Positions 1 through 9,886 of a stretch of DNA of 64,000 nucleotides are shown here, piece after piece. Both the position numbers and the translations under genes were made by a program. Every line of letters begins with the position of its first letter. The stretch's first letter is position 1. The notes under the pieces are model-generated. The model did not search any database, was not told the DNA's origin, and worked only from the letters and a program-made list of their open reading frames with translations. This DNA is from CAMLOF01 sp041913045 (GTDB lineage Bacteria > Pseudomonadota > Gammaproteobacteria > Burkholderiales > Burkholderiaceae_C), in the NCBI GenBank assembly GCA_041913045.1, contig JAYSGB010000017.1, positions 1-64,000 on the forward strand. Reading direction: 5' to 3'.

Positions 1-53
1 AACACCATGCGGCCGATGCGGCCGAATCCGTTGATGCCTACTTTGATGGTCAT
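1..53 (-). CDS. gap: Glyceraldehyde-3-phosphate dehydrogenase, N-terminus only
   Basis: Only the first 17 or so codons are inside the window; the rest lies to the left. The translation begins MTIKVGINGFGRIGRM, the NAD-binding Rossmann start (GxNGFGRIGR) that is nearly invariant in type I GAPDH, the glycolytic enzyme that converts glyceraldehyde 3-phosphate to 1,3-bisphosphoglycerate in the cytoplasm. An AAGGAGA ribosome site lies about 7 bases ahead of the ATG, and a promoter-like pair lies about 50 bases upstream. The identity is secure from the motif; nothing can be said about the remainder of the enzyme. Confidence 0.93.
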   Translation of the reverse strand, partial: MTIKVGINGFGRIGRMV

Positions 54-103
54 GTTCCTGGTCTCCTTGAGTGAGGAAGCGTTGTGACGCTGGTTACATG
101 AGC

Positions 104-132
104 ATCTTAGTCAATAAGTAATATTGTTACAA
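104..132 (-). promoter_or_regulatory. Candidate sigma-70 promoter of gap
   Basis: Reading the minus strand, TTGTAA (127-132) and TAAGAT (104-109) are separated by exactly 17 bases, each matching 4 of 6 consensus positions, in an AT-rich pocket about 50 bases ahead of the gap start. A 12-base perfect palindrome, GGTTACGTAACC, lies further upstream at 175-186 and could be a regulator site. Both are read from sequence only. Confidence 0.45.
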
Positions 133-220
133 GGCGGGCGAGCCACACCCGTTGAGGAAAAACGGTTTCAATGTGGTTACGTAACCGGCTCGCCGCAGTT
201 CAGGGCGGCCAGAGCGGTGC

Positions 221-739
221 TCAGGGCTGCGTGGGGCGCCCGTACCGGAGGTCGCGCAGCATCTTGTTCAGCGGCCCGTTGGGTGCGGCACCCTCGCACA
301 GGCCTGCGCGCGCCAAAGCCAGCGCAGGGCGCGAAGAGGCGTTGCGGAACAACTGGCGCCATTCGGGCTGGGTGGCCATGATCCAAGCGCCAGGGGGCGC
401 CGGGTTCCAGCGGGCATATGTCTTGACCTCGCCCGTGGTGCAACGCACGCCTTCATACAGCGCGTTGATGGCGCCCGTGCGGCTCGTCGCCACCATCACG
501 TAGCGAACCACACCATCTTCGCCAATGGCAATGGATGCGGGGTCAACGCCGTAACTCAGTTCAGAACTCACCGAAACGTCGAACTTCAGCAACCCGTCCG
601 TGCGCAAGGCGGGGGGCGCAGGGGTCTCCAGCTCGCGCCAGTCCACGTCGTCTGCCGCGCGTTGGGCCAACGCGGCCACGCAGGCGCTCGACAAGACTGC
701 GGCGCAAAGCAATGGCGCCAGACGGAATGGCGCAATCAT
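221..739 (-). CDS. CNP1-like family secreted protein
   Basis: This 172-residue protein has an N-terminal hydrophobic export signal (residues 1-25, likely cleavage after ALA) followed by a soluble domain with the features of the CNP1-like family, a small betaproteobacterial family of unknown function. A cysteine sits inside the signal (SSAC), but the lipobox match is poor. Its ATG overlaps the stop codon of rppH (ATGA), so it is almost certainly co-translated with that gene. No catalytic motif is visible. The family assignment rests on overall resemblance and on its usual neighbourhood beside rppH and proS. No function is proposed. Confidence 0.75.
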   Translation of the reverse strand: MIAPFRLAPLLCAAVLSSACVAALAQRAADDVDWRELETPAPPALRTDGLLKFDVSVSSELSYGVDPASIAIGEDGVVRYVMVATSRTGAINALYEGVRCTTGEVKTYARWNPAPPGAWIMATQPEWRQLFRNASSRPALALARAGLCEGAAPNGPLNKMLRDLRYGRPTQP

Positions 740-1413
740 GCGGAGCCTCCGGGAGATGTGTGTTGGGAAGACGGCGCTGCAGCCGGGTGCTGCGGATCCG
801 GGTCGAAGCTGGCGCCGGGGGGCAACTCCATGGCTGGCGGCACGCTCGCATGCACCTGATGTCCCATCGGCATGTCTTGGTTGTGTTGCAAACCCTGGCG
901 CCCGCGCGGGCCGCCCCGAAGGTAACGGTTGCGGTTGTCCTGACGGGGCACGAAGCGGGAAAGTTCGGTCAGCGCCATTTCATACACGCCGCGTTTGAAC
1001 TCGACCACCACGTCAAGTGGCACCCAATAGTCGTTCCAACGCCAGGCGTCGAACTCCGGGTGGTTGGTGGCGCGCAGGTTCAGATTCCAGTCGCCGCCGA
1101 CCAGGCGAAGCAGATACCAGATCTGCTTTTGCCCCTTGTAGTGACCGCGCGCCTCTCGGCGGATGTAGCGGTCAGGCACTTCATAGCGCAACCAGTCCCG
1201 CGTGCGGGCGATGATGGCCACGTGCTCCGGCAACAGGCCGATCTCCTCGTGCAGTTCCCGGTACATGGCCTGCTCCGGGGTTTCGCCCCGGTCTATGCCC
1301 CCTTGCGGAAACTGCCAGGAGTGGGTGCGTATGCGCTTGCCCCAGAACACCTGGTTTTTCTGGTTGAGCAGAATGATGCCGACATTGGGCCTGAAGCCGT
1401 CTCTGTCAAGCAT
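736..1413 (-). CDS. rppH: RNA pyrophosphohydrolase (Nudix)
   Basis: RppH removes pyrophosphate from the 5' end of triphosphorylated mRNA, which opens it to RNase E decay. The Nudix box GX5EX7REUXEEXGU is intact (GGIDRGETPEQ...RELHEEIGL, about residues 38-60), and the flanking LNQKNQVFWGKR and WQFPQGG segments are typical of the family. The start is set at ATG 1413 (MLDRDGFRPN), which matches family N-termini; an in-frame TTG four codons upstream is less likely. At 225 residues it is about 60 longer than the E. coli enzyme, because of a C-terminal tail rich in Pro, Gln, His and Ser. It is divergent from proS. Confidence 0.95.
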   Translation of the reverse strand: MLDRDGFRPNVGIILLNQKNQVFWGKRIRTHSWQFPQGGIDRGETPEQAMYRELHEEIGLLPEHVAIIARTRDWLRYEVPDRYIRREARGHYKGQKQIWYLLRLVGGDWNLNLRATNHPEFDAWRWNDYWVPLDVVVEFKRGVYEMALTELSRFVPRQDNRNRYLRGGPRGRQGLQHNQDMPMGHQVHASVPPAMELPPGASFDPDPQHPAAAPSSQHTSPGGSA

Positions 1414-1542
1414 AATCAACCCCAAATTTTGAAACTGTCTCGATTATGCATCGTAGGCCCGGGCTTGAGTAGCGCTTCAAGGGGTAAATCCCGAGTGGCG
1501 CGCGCCGGAACGGGCTTCGGTCGGGTCGTGCATCCAGCATCC

Positions 1543-3284
<1,742 letters not shown>

Positions 3285-3288
<4 letters not shown>

Positions 3289-3935
3289 TCGCCGTGGGTT
3301 CAGTCAGCCATTCACCGCAGCGCCGCCGTTGCCTGTCGTGGGGGCTGGGGGCTGCCTTGGCCGGGGTGCTGCCTGGGGGCGCACCTGTGGCCTGGGCGGG
3401 CGGGCAGTTGGAAGAACCTTTGGCCGATTCGGTGCGCCTGGCGCTGCGCGCGGCCATCGAATACGCCGGGCCGCCCGAGCCGGAATTTGTGAGCACCGAC
3501 GCGCGCCTGGCCTACCTGCGCTGGCTGGGTGAGATGAGCCCCAAGCTGCAGCGCCGCAAGCCTGAGCTGCAGACCCGGGTCGATTTTCTGAAGACCGTCT
3601 GGTACGAAACGCGTCGCGCGGGGCTGGACACGTCGCTGGTGCTCGGCCTCATCCAGGTGGAAAGCGCATTTCGCAAGTTCGCCATTTCGCGCGTTGGGGC
3701 GCGCGGGTATATGCAGATCATGCCGTTCTGGGCAAGGCTCATTGGCGACGGCGACGCGGGCAAACTCTTTCACATGCAGACCAACATCCGCTTTGGCTGC
3801 GTGATCCTGCGCCACTACCTGGACCGGGAGAACGGCGACCTGTTCCTGGCGCTGGGCCGCTACAACGGCAGCCGGGGCAAGCCGCAGTACCCGAACGCGG
3901 TGTTTGCGGCGCAGAAGCAGTGGCGCGTGGCCTGA
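3285..3935 (+). CDS. Lytic transglycosylase (SLT domain)
   Basis: This 216-residue exported protein has a C-terminal SLT lysozyme-like domain. The catalytic glutamate is E126 in IQVESAFRKFAIS, followed by the GARGYMQIMPFW and LGRYNGS motifs of family 1 lytic transglycosylases, which cleave peptidoglycan with formation of 1,6-anhydroMurNAc. The N-terminus carries an arginine-rich signal (QRRRCLSWGLGAALAG) ending in AWA; it resembles, but does not fully match, a twin-arginine signal. The GTG start at 3285 overlaps the proS stop (GTGA) and has an AAGGAG sequence about 12 bases upstream. The exact glycan substrate and specific family member are not identifiable. Confidence 0.85.
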
Positions 3936-3945
3936 GACCGGGCCC

Positions 3946-5175
3946 ATGCTTCTGGCCGGTCAATTCAAACGCTTGAAAGCAGCCTGTGCCGTGGCGGCGC
4001 TGGGCAGCACGGTGCGGGCAGCAGAGGCGTTGCACCTGTCGCAGTCTTCGGTGGCGCGTGCGGTGCAGGAGCTGGAAGAAGCGCTGGGCCAACCACTTTT
4101 TGAACGTTCCGGGCGCGGCATGCGGCCAGCGGCATCTGCCGCGCAGTTGCTGCGCCGTGCGGCGCGGGCGCTCAACCACCTGGCGCATGCGCGGCCATTG
4201 GCACACAAGTCCCATGATGCCGGACTTGATTGGCTGGGCAGCCGGCTGGCCCTTGGGGCGGGGCAGCGCCATTTGCAGACCATGGTGCTTTTGGCAGAAA
4301 CCTCTTCCGAAACGGCGGCAGCGCAGCGGTTGGGCATCAGCCAGTCAGCCGTGCACCAGAGCTTGGTGCAGTTGGAGCACATGGCGGCTGCGCCCCTTTT
4401 TGTGCGGGCACGCAAGGGCTTGCGGCTCACCGAGGCGGCAGAGGCGGTTCTGAAAGCCGCAAAGCTTTGCCTGGCTGAACTGCAACAAGCTGGCGACGAG
4501 CTTTTGATGCGTGAAGGTGTGGTGCAAGGGCGCATCGTCATCGGTACCTTGCCGTTTTCCACGGGGCGCTTGCTGGCGCAGTCGGTGGACGCCTTGCTGC
4601 GCGCCTACCCAGGCTTGAACATCACCATCATCGATGGCACTTACGACGCCTTGCTGCACCAGTTGCGGCATGCTGAGATTGACATGGTGGTGGGTGCCTT
4701 GCGGCCCGCGCTGCCCGGCCCCGACCTGGAGCAGGAAACGCTTTTCATTGACAGCCTGGCGGTGATGGCCAGGGCTGGGCACCCGCTCGCGCGGCGCCCG
4801 AGGCTGGGGTGGAAGGATTTGCGTGATGCCCAATGGGTGATGCCCATGCCTAACACGCCCGCGCAGGCAGCGTTTGAGCGGACTTTGCTTGCCGCCGGGC
4901 TACCCATGCCTTCGAGTGCGTTGCGCGTCAACAGCGCGCTCATGATGCTGGCGGTACTGGCGCAGAGCGATCGGCTGGCCATGATGGCGCCTCGCCAGTT
5001 GCAGCGGGAGATCGAGGCGGGGCTGCTGGTGGAGCTGAAACTGCCCGTGAGCCACGAACCCCGGATGATTGGTGTGATCCGCCGGGCCGACTACCTGCCC
5101 ACGCCCGCAGCGCAGATGCTGGCTGACACGCTGAGGGACGTTGCGCAGGCCATCGCCGGAACGGATGATGATTGA
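3946..5175 (+). CDS. LysR-type regulator with two tandem HTH domains
   Basis: At 409 residues this is about 100 longer than an ordinary LysR-type regulator. The extra length is a second copy of the DNA-binding module. Residues about 5-65 (AAEALHLSQSSVARAVQELE...PLFERSGRGMRP) and about 105-165 (AAAQRLGISQSAVHQSLVQLE...PLFVRARKGLRLT) both read as complete LysR winged helix-turn-helix units. A periplasmic-binding-like effector domain follows (about residues 185-400). The ATG at 3946 is preferred over upstream in-frame codons. It lies directly ahead of, and on the same strand as, the ABC importer genes, with a candidate binding site at its stop codon, so it probably regulates that operon (inference). 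Confidence 0.85.
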   Translation: MLLAGQFKRLKAACAVAALGSTVRAAEALHLSQSSVARAVQELEEALGQPLFERSGRGMRPAASAAQLLRRAARALNHLAHARPLAHKSHDAGLDWLGSRLALGAGQRHLQTMVLLAETSSETAAAQRLGISQSAVHQSLVQLEHMAAAPLFVRARKGLRLTEAAEAVLKAAKLCLAELQQAGDELLMREGVVQGRIVIGTLPFSTGRLLAQSVDALLRAYPGLNITIIDGTYDALLHQLRHAEIDMVVGALRPALPGPDLEQETLFIDSLAVMARAGHPLARRPRLGWKDLRDAQWVMPMPNTPAQAAFERTLLAAGLPMPSSALRVNSALMMLAVLAQSDRLAMMAPRQLQREIEAGLLVELKLPVSHEPRMIGVIRRADYLPTPAAQMLADTLRDVAQAIAGTDDD

Positions 5176-5198
5176 GCTATAAGCAATTCGCATAGCTC
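5174..5198. promoter_or_regulatory. Candidate LysR-type operator (T-N11-A dyad)
   Basis: GAGCTAT (5174-5180) and its exact complement ATAGCTC (5192-5198) flank an 11-base spacer, so the inner bases form the T-N11-A pattern of LysR-type boxes with 7 paired positions. The dyad begins inside the stop codon of the double-HTH regulator and lies about 80 bases ahead of the binding-protein gene, a usual distance for the recognition site of such a regulator. Confidence 0.6.
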
Positions 5199-5279
5199 GA
5201 CCGGCAATAGCATTGGACGTTTCCACGGTGTCCGCACGAAGATATTTCCTCTGCGGGATCAACAACAGGAGACATTCGA

Positions 5280-6446
5280 ATGCGCAAACGCCACTTCCTC
5301 AGCGCCCTTGCCACCATGGCCCTGGCTGGCCACATGGGCCACGCTTTGGCCCAGGACACGTTCAAGATCGGCATGGTCTTGCCCATGACGGGGCCCTTTG
5401 CCTCCACCGGCAAGCAGCTTGAAGCGGCGGCCCGCCTGTACATGGCGCAGAACGGCGACAGCGTGGCGGGCAAGAAGGTGCAGCTCATCGTCAAGGACGA
5501 CACGGGTGCGCCGGACGTGACCAAGCGCATTGCGCAGGAGCTGGTGATCAATGAGAAGGTGCAGGTGCTAGCGGGTTTCGGCCTGACGCCGCTGGCCATG
5601 GCCACGGCCCCGGTGGCCACACAGTCCAAGACGCCGCTGGTGGTGATGGCTGCGGCCACGTCCAGCATCACCGAGGCATCGCCCTACATCATCCGCACCA
5701 GCTTCACGGTGCCGCAGGTGGTGACCACGCTGGCCGACTGGGCCACCAAGAACAACATCAAGAAGGTGGTGACGCTCGTCACCGACTACGCCCCTGGCGT
5801 GGACTCCGAGAAGTACTTCAACGAACGCTTCATTGCCAACGGCGGCCAGGTGATCGAGTCGCTGCGCGTGCCGCTGCGCAGCCCGGACTTCGCGCCCTTC
5901 CTGCAGAAGGTGCGTGACGCCAAGCCCGACGCGCTGTTCACCTTCGTGCCTTCCGGCGTGGGTTCTGCGCTGATGAAACAGTTTGCCGAGCGCGGCCTGG
6001 ACAAGGCTGGCATCCGCATGATTGCCGAGGGCAGTGTGACGGATGACGACATCCTCAACGGCATGGGTGACGTGGCGTTGGGCGTGGTCACCGCGCACCA
6101 CTATTCGGCATCGCATAACTCGGCTCTGAACCGTCAGTTTGTCGAGGCCTTTGGCAAGGCCAACAATGGCATGCGCCCGAACTTCATGGCAGTGGGTGCT
6201 TACGACGGCATGCGCGTGATCTACGAAGCCGCCAAGAAGACCAAGGGTGCGGGCGGCGAGGCGCTGTTGCAGGCCATGAAGGGGCAGGTGTTCGAGAGCC
6301 CGCGCGGCCCGATCATGATCGACGCACAGACCCGTGACGTGGTGCACAACGTTTACGTGCGCAGGGTGGAGAAGGTCAACGGTCAGCTCTGGAACCAGGA
6401 AATCCAGACGGTGACCGACGTCAAGGACCCCGGCAAGGCGCGCTGA
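5280..6446 (+). CDS. ABC transporter substrate-binding protein, LivK/type I periplasmic
   Basis: This is the periplasmic receptor of the following importer. The 388-residue product has a Sec signal (residues 1-25, cleavage after ALA in HALAQD) and the FKIGMVLPMTGPFASTGKQ opening of the branched-chain amino acid/amide/urea binding protein family (Peripla_BP_6), with two alternating alpha/beta lobes. A GGAGA ribosome site lies 7 bases ahead of ATG 5280. The actual ligand cannot be read: the family binds amino acids, amides, aromatic acids and other carboxylates, and the accompanying hydrolase hints at something other than plain leucine. Two stem-loops follow the gene. Confidence 0.92.
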   Translation: MRKRHFLSALATMALAGHMGHALAQDTFKIGMVLPMTGPFASTGKQLEAAARLYMAQNGDSVAGKKVQLIVKDDTGAPDVTKRIAQELVINEKVQVLAGFGLTPLAMATAPVATQSKTPLVVMAAATSSITEASPYIIRTSFTVPQVVTTLADWATKNNIKKVVTLVTDYAPGVDSEKYFNERFIANGGQVIESLRVPLRSPDFAPFLQKVRDAKPDALFTFVPSGVGSALMKQFAERGLDKAGIRMIAEGSVTDDDILNGMGDVALGVVTAHHYSASHNSALNRQFVEAFGKANNGMRPNFMAVGAYDGMRVIYEAAKKTKGAGGEALLQAMKGQVFESPRGPIMIDAQTRDVVHNVYVRRVEKVNGQLWNQEIQTVTDVKDPGKAR

Positions 6447-6447
6447 C

Positions 6448-6504
6448 CCCGGGCTTCCGGGACTTTTCCCTCAGCTTCCGGAGCGGGTGTCTTTCTGCCC
6501 GCTC
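6448..6504 (+). other. Two stem-loops between binding-protein and permease genes
   Basis: CCCGG/CCGGG (6448-6452/6457-6461, loop GCTT) is followed by ACTTTT, a weak terminator form, and GAGCGGG/CCCGCTC (6481-6487/6498-6504) makes a second stem just ahead of the livH ribosome site GGGAGGAG. Stem-loops here commonly protect the binding-protein mRNA or cut read-through, giving more receptor than permease. Confidence 0.5.
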
Positions 6505-6521
6505 TTGGGAGGAGTGTTTCC

Positions 6522-7391
6522 ATGCTGACCATTCTTTTCGACGGCATTGCCTACGGCATGCTGCTGTTCATCCTGGCCGTGGGGCTGTCGGTGACCATGG
6601 GTTTGATGAACTTCATCAACCTGGCACACGGCGCTTTTGCCATGGCGGGCGGCTACCTGACGGTGGCGCTGATGCAAAGCCACGGTGTGCCTTTTTTGAT
6701 CTGCCTGCCGCTGGCCTTTGCGGGCACGGCGCTGGTGGGGGCGGTGCTGGAGCGCACGCTGTACCGGCCCATGTACGGCAAGCCTCACCTGGACCAGGTG
6801 CTCTTCACCATCGGGCTGACGTTCATGGCCGTGGCAGCGACCGACTACTTCATGGGCTCGCAGCAGCAGATCATCCAGCTGCCCGAATGGCTGCGTGGCC
6901 GCACCGAATTGTTCGACGGTGCGTTGGGCATGGGGCATTACCGGCTCTTCATCATTGCCATCTGCGCAGCGCTCACTGTGGGGCTGCAGTACGTGCTGTC
7001 GAGCACGCGCTTTGGCAGCCGCCTGCGGGCCAGCGTGGACGACCCGCGTGTGGCCGCAGGCCTGGGCATCAACGTCAACGTGGTGTTTGCCGCCACCTTT
7101 GCGGTGGGCTCGGGCCTGGCTGGGCTGGGCGGCGCGCTGGGGGCCGAGGTGCTGGGCCTGGACCCGAGCTTCCCGCTGAAGTTTCTCGTGTACTTCCTCA
7201 TCGTCGTGGCGGTGGGCGGTACGTCTTCCATCACCGGGCCGCTGCTGGCCGCGCTGCTGCTGGGCGTGGCCGACGTGGCAGGCAAGTACTTCATCCCCAA
7301 GCTGGGGGCGTTCATCGTCTATTCGCTCATGATTGCCATCCTGATCTGGCGGCCGCATGGTCTTTTCTCTCGCATGGGAGGTGGCAAATGA
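6522..7391 (+). CDS. livH: Branched-chain amino acid-type ABC permease, LivH family
   Basis: This is one of the two inner-membrane subunits that form the translocation pore. The 289-residue protein is hydrophobic throughout, with about eight predicted membrane segments, and opens with the LivH-like LFDGIAYGMLLFILAVGLSV and GLMNFINLAHGAFAMAGGY motifs. A strong GGGAGGAG site precedes ATG 6522. Its stop overlaps the ATG of the next permease (ATGA). The symbol is by family only; the substrate is not known. Confidence 0.93.
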   Translation: MLTILFDGIAYGMLLFILAVGLSVTMGLMNFINLAHGAFAMAGGYLTVALMQSHGVPFLICLPLAFAGTALVGAVLERTLYRPMYGKPHLDQVLFTIGLTFMAVAATDYFMGSQQQIIQLPEWLRGRTELFDGALGMGHYRLFIIAICAALTVGLQYVLSSTRFGSRLRASVDDPRVAAGLGINVNVVFAATFAVGSGLAGLGGALGAEVLGLDPSFPLKFLVYFLIVVAVGGTSSITGPLLAALLLGVADVAGKYFIPKLGAFIVYSLMIAILIWRPHGLFSRMGGGK

Positions 7392-8359
7392 ACACGCCGT
7401 CGCTGTTGCAGAAGGCCCGCTGGCGGCCTTGGGAATACGCGCTGTGGGTGGGGGCGCTGGCGTCGCCCGCCCTGTTCATGGAGCATTCGCTCATCATCAA
7501 CGAGGTCGCCATCGTCGCGCTGTTTGCGGTGTCGCTGGACCTCATCCTGGGTTACACCGGCATCGTTTCGCTCGGGCATGCGGCCTTTCTGGGCTTTGGC
7601 GCGTACACGGCGGCGCTGTTCGCCAAGTTCGTGATGCCCGACCCGCTGGTCGGGCTGGTGGTGGGGGTGCTGGCGTCCACCGTGCTGGGGGCGCTGTGTT
7701 CCTTCACCATCCTGCGGGGCACCGACCTCACACGCATCATGGTGACGCTGGGGCTGGCGCTGATTCTTTATGAGCTGGCCAACAAGCTGGACTGGCTCAC
7801 CGGCGGTGCCGACGGCCTGCAGGGCGTGATGATGGGACCGGTGCTGGGGCGCTTTGAATTTGACCTGTATGGTCAGGTTGCGGCCTGGTATTCGCTGGTG
7901 GTTCTGCTGGTGTGTTTTCTGCTGGCGCGCCGTGTGGTGCATTCGCCCTTTGGTGCCACGCTCATGGCGGTGCGCGACAACCGCCTGCGTGCTATGTCCA
8001 TTGGCATTCCGGTGACGGCGCGGCTGGCCGTGGTCTACACCGTGTCGGCTGGCATGGCCGGGGCGGCCGGGGCCTTGCTGGCGCAAACCTCGGGTTTTGC
8101 CTCGCTGGACGTGTTCTCCATCGAACGTTCGGCCGACGTGATGCTCATGCTGGTGATTGGCGGCGTGGGCTGGCTCTACGGCGGCGTTGCGGGGGCCGTG
8201 GTGTTCAAGCTGATGCACGACGTGATCGCCGGGATCACGCCGCAGTACTGGACTTTCTGGATCGGCCTGTTCCTGGTGGTGCTGGTGCTTGTGGGGCGCG
8301 ACCGCCTGCTGCGCCCCTGGACGTGGTTTGGCCGGGGCGTGAAAGGCGGTGTGCGATGA
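7388..8359 (+). CDS. livM: Branched-chain amino acid-type ABC permease, LivM family
   Basis: The second membrane subunit of the importer has 323 residues and about eight to ten membrane helices. The LDLILGYTGIVSLGHAAFLGFGAY motif region (about residues 45-68) marks the LivM family. The start at ATG 7388 overlaps the livH stop and its own stop overlaps livG, so the three are translationally coupled. LivM and LivH form a heterodimer that accepts substrate from the periplasmic receptor. Confidence 0.93.
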   Translation: MNTPSLLQKARWRPWEYALWVGALASPALFMEHSLIINEVAIVALFAVSLDLILGYTGIVSLGHAAFLGFGAYTAALFAKFVMPDPLVGLVVGVLASTVLGALCSFTILRGTDLTRIMVTLGLALILYELANKLDWLTGGADGLQGVMMGPVLGRFEFDLYGQVAAWYSLVVLLVCFLLARRVVHSPFGATLMAVRDNRLRAMSIGIPVTARLAVVYTVSAGMAGAAGALLAQTSGFASLDVFSIERSADVMLMLVIGGVGWLYGGVAGAVVFKLMHDVIAGITPQYWTFWIGLFLVVLVLVGRDRLLRPWTWFGRGVKGGVR

Positions 8360-9126
8360 GCGGGCAACCTGACTTCGTGCTGCGCACCGAGGGGCTGGTG
8401 AAGCAGTTTGGCGGCATCACCGCCACACAGAACGTGAGCCTGAACGTAGAGCGAGGCGCACGCCACGCGCTCATTGGGCCGAACGGCGCGGGCAAGACCA
8501 CGCTGATCAACCTGCTGACGGGCGTGCTCAAGCCCACGGCTGGGCGCATCTTGCTGGACGGCGAGGACATTTCGGACTTGCCGCCGCACCAGCGTGTGCG
8601 CCGGGGCATGGTGCGCACCTTTCAGATCAACCAGCTGTTTCACAGCCTGACGCCGCAGGAAACACTGGCCATGGTGGTGGCGCAGCACCAGGGCCTGGGT
8701 GGCCGCTGGTGGCGCCCGCTGGGCAGCCACGCCCAGGTGAACCGGCGGGTGGATGAGCTGTTGCAGCAGTTCCACCTGGCTGACGTGGGCCACGTGCGCA
8801 CCGAGCACCTGGCCTACGGCAAGCGGCGCCTGCTGGAGATTGCGATTGCGCTGGCCTGCGAGCCGCGCGTGTTGTTGCTGGACGAACCCGTGGCTGGCGT
8901 GCCCGCAGGGGAGCGCGAGGAATTGCTGCACACCGTGGCGGCGCTGCCTGCAGATGTGTCGGTGCTGCTCATCGAGCATGACATGGACCTGGTGTTCGAG
9001 TTCGCACGCTTCATCACCGTGCTGGTCAACGGGGCAGTGCTGGTCGAAGGGCAGCCAGAGTTGATTGCCAACCACCCCGGCGTGAAGGCGGTGTACCTGG
9101 GCCATGGTGCCGTGGCAAACGCCTGA
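8356..9126 (+). CDS. livG: ABC transporter ATP-binding protein, LivG family
   Basis: This is one of two cytoplasmic ATPases that drive the importer. The 256-residue protein has Walker A GPNGAGKTT (about residues 36-44), the LivG-type signature LAYGKRRLLEIAIAL in place of LSGGQ, and Walker B VLLLDEPVAGV followed by the H-loop LLIEHDMD. ATG 8356 overlaps the livM stop. It pairs with the LivF-type ATPase encoded next. Confidence 0.93.
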   Translation: MSGQPDFVLRTEGLVKQFGGITATQNVSLNVERGARHALIGPNGAGKTTLINLLTGVLKPTAGRILLDGEDISDLPPHQRVRRGMVRTFQINQLFHSLTPQETLAMVVAQHQGLGGRWWRPLGSHAQVNRRVDELLQQFHLADVGHVRTEHLAYGKRRLLEIAIALACEPRVLLLDEPVAGVPAGEREELLHTVAALPADVSVLLIEHDMDLVFEFARFITVLVNGAVLVEGQPELIANHPGVKAVYLGHGAVANA

Positions 9127-9145
9127 AGGCAGGGGAACCATACCT

Positions 9146-9886
9146 ATGACGGATTTGCTGGACATTCAAGAACTGAGCGCAGGCTACGGTGAAGCGGTGG
9201 TGCTGACCGGCGTGAGCTTTTCGCTGCCGCAGGGGCAGACGCTTGCACTGCTGGGGCGCAACGGCACGGGCAAGACCACGCTGCTCAACACCATTGCCGG
9301 GGCCACGCGCCAGCATGGCGGCGCCATCCGCCTGGGGGGGGCGGATTTGCACCGCCTGCCCTCGCACCAGCGTGCGGCGGCAGGCGTGGGCTGGGTGCCG
9401 CAGGAGCGCAACATCTTCAAGTCGTTGACCGTGGACGAGAACCTGACTGCCGTTGCTCGCGCAGGGCAGGGGCCGTCGCCCTGGACGCCAGCGCGCGTGT
9501 ACGAGATGTTTCCGCGCCTGGCCGAGCGCAAGCGCAACCTGGGCACGCAGCTCTCGGGCGGTGAGCAGCAGATGCTGGCGATTGGCCGCGCGCTGGTGCT
9601 CAACCCGCGCCTGCTGCTGCTGGACGAGCCGTTGGAGGGGCTGGCTCCCATCATCGTGGAAGAACTGCTGCGTGCCATCCGCCGCATCACCCGTGAAGAG
9701 GGGTTGTCGGCCATCATCGTGGAGCAGCACCCGCAGGCGGTGCTCGCCATCAGCCACCGTGCGGTGGTGCTGGACCACGGCAGCCTGATCCACCAGGGTG
9801 ACGCCCAGACGCTGTTGAACGATCCTTCGCTGCTGGAGCGCTTGATTGGCGTCGGCGGTTCGGCGGGAGCTACCCATGCAGGCTGA
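9146..9886 (+). CDS. livF: ABC transporter ATP-binding protein, LivF family
   Basis: This is the second ATPase of the importer, 246 residues, with Walker A GRNGTGKTT, signature LSGGEQQMLAIGRAL and Walker B LLLLDEPLEGL, followed by IIVEQHPQ. The ATG at 9146 has an AGGGGAA site upstream; an in-frame start 14 codons earlier would overlap livG and looks unlikely. Its 3' end overlaps the hydrolase gene by 11 bases, so hydrolase and transporter are one transcription unit. Confidence 0.93.
   Translation: MTDLLDIQELSAGYGEAVVLTGVSFSLPQGQTLALLGRNGTGKTTLLNTIAGATRQHGGAIRLGGADLHRLPSHQRAAAGVGWVPQERNIFKSLTVDENLTAVARAGQGPSPWTPARVYEMFPRLAERKRNLGTQLSGGEQQMLAIGRALVLNPRLLLLDEPLEGLAPIIVEELLRAIRRITREEGLSAIIVEQHPQAVLAISHRAVVLDHGSLIHQGDAQTLLNDPSLLERLIGVGGSAGATHAG

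Noticed and set aside
5215..5233. A second T-N11-A-like dyad, GGAC-N11-GTCC, ahead of the binding-protein gene.
   Set aside because: Only four pairs, which is expected by chance; the 7-pair dyad at 5174-5198 is far stronger.
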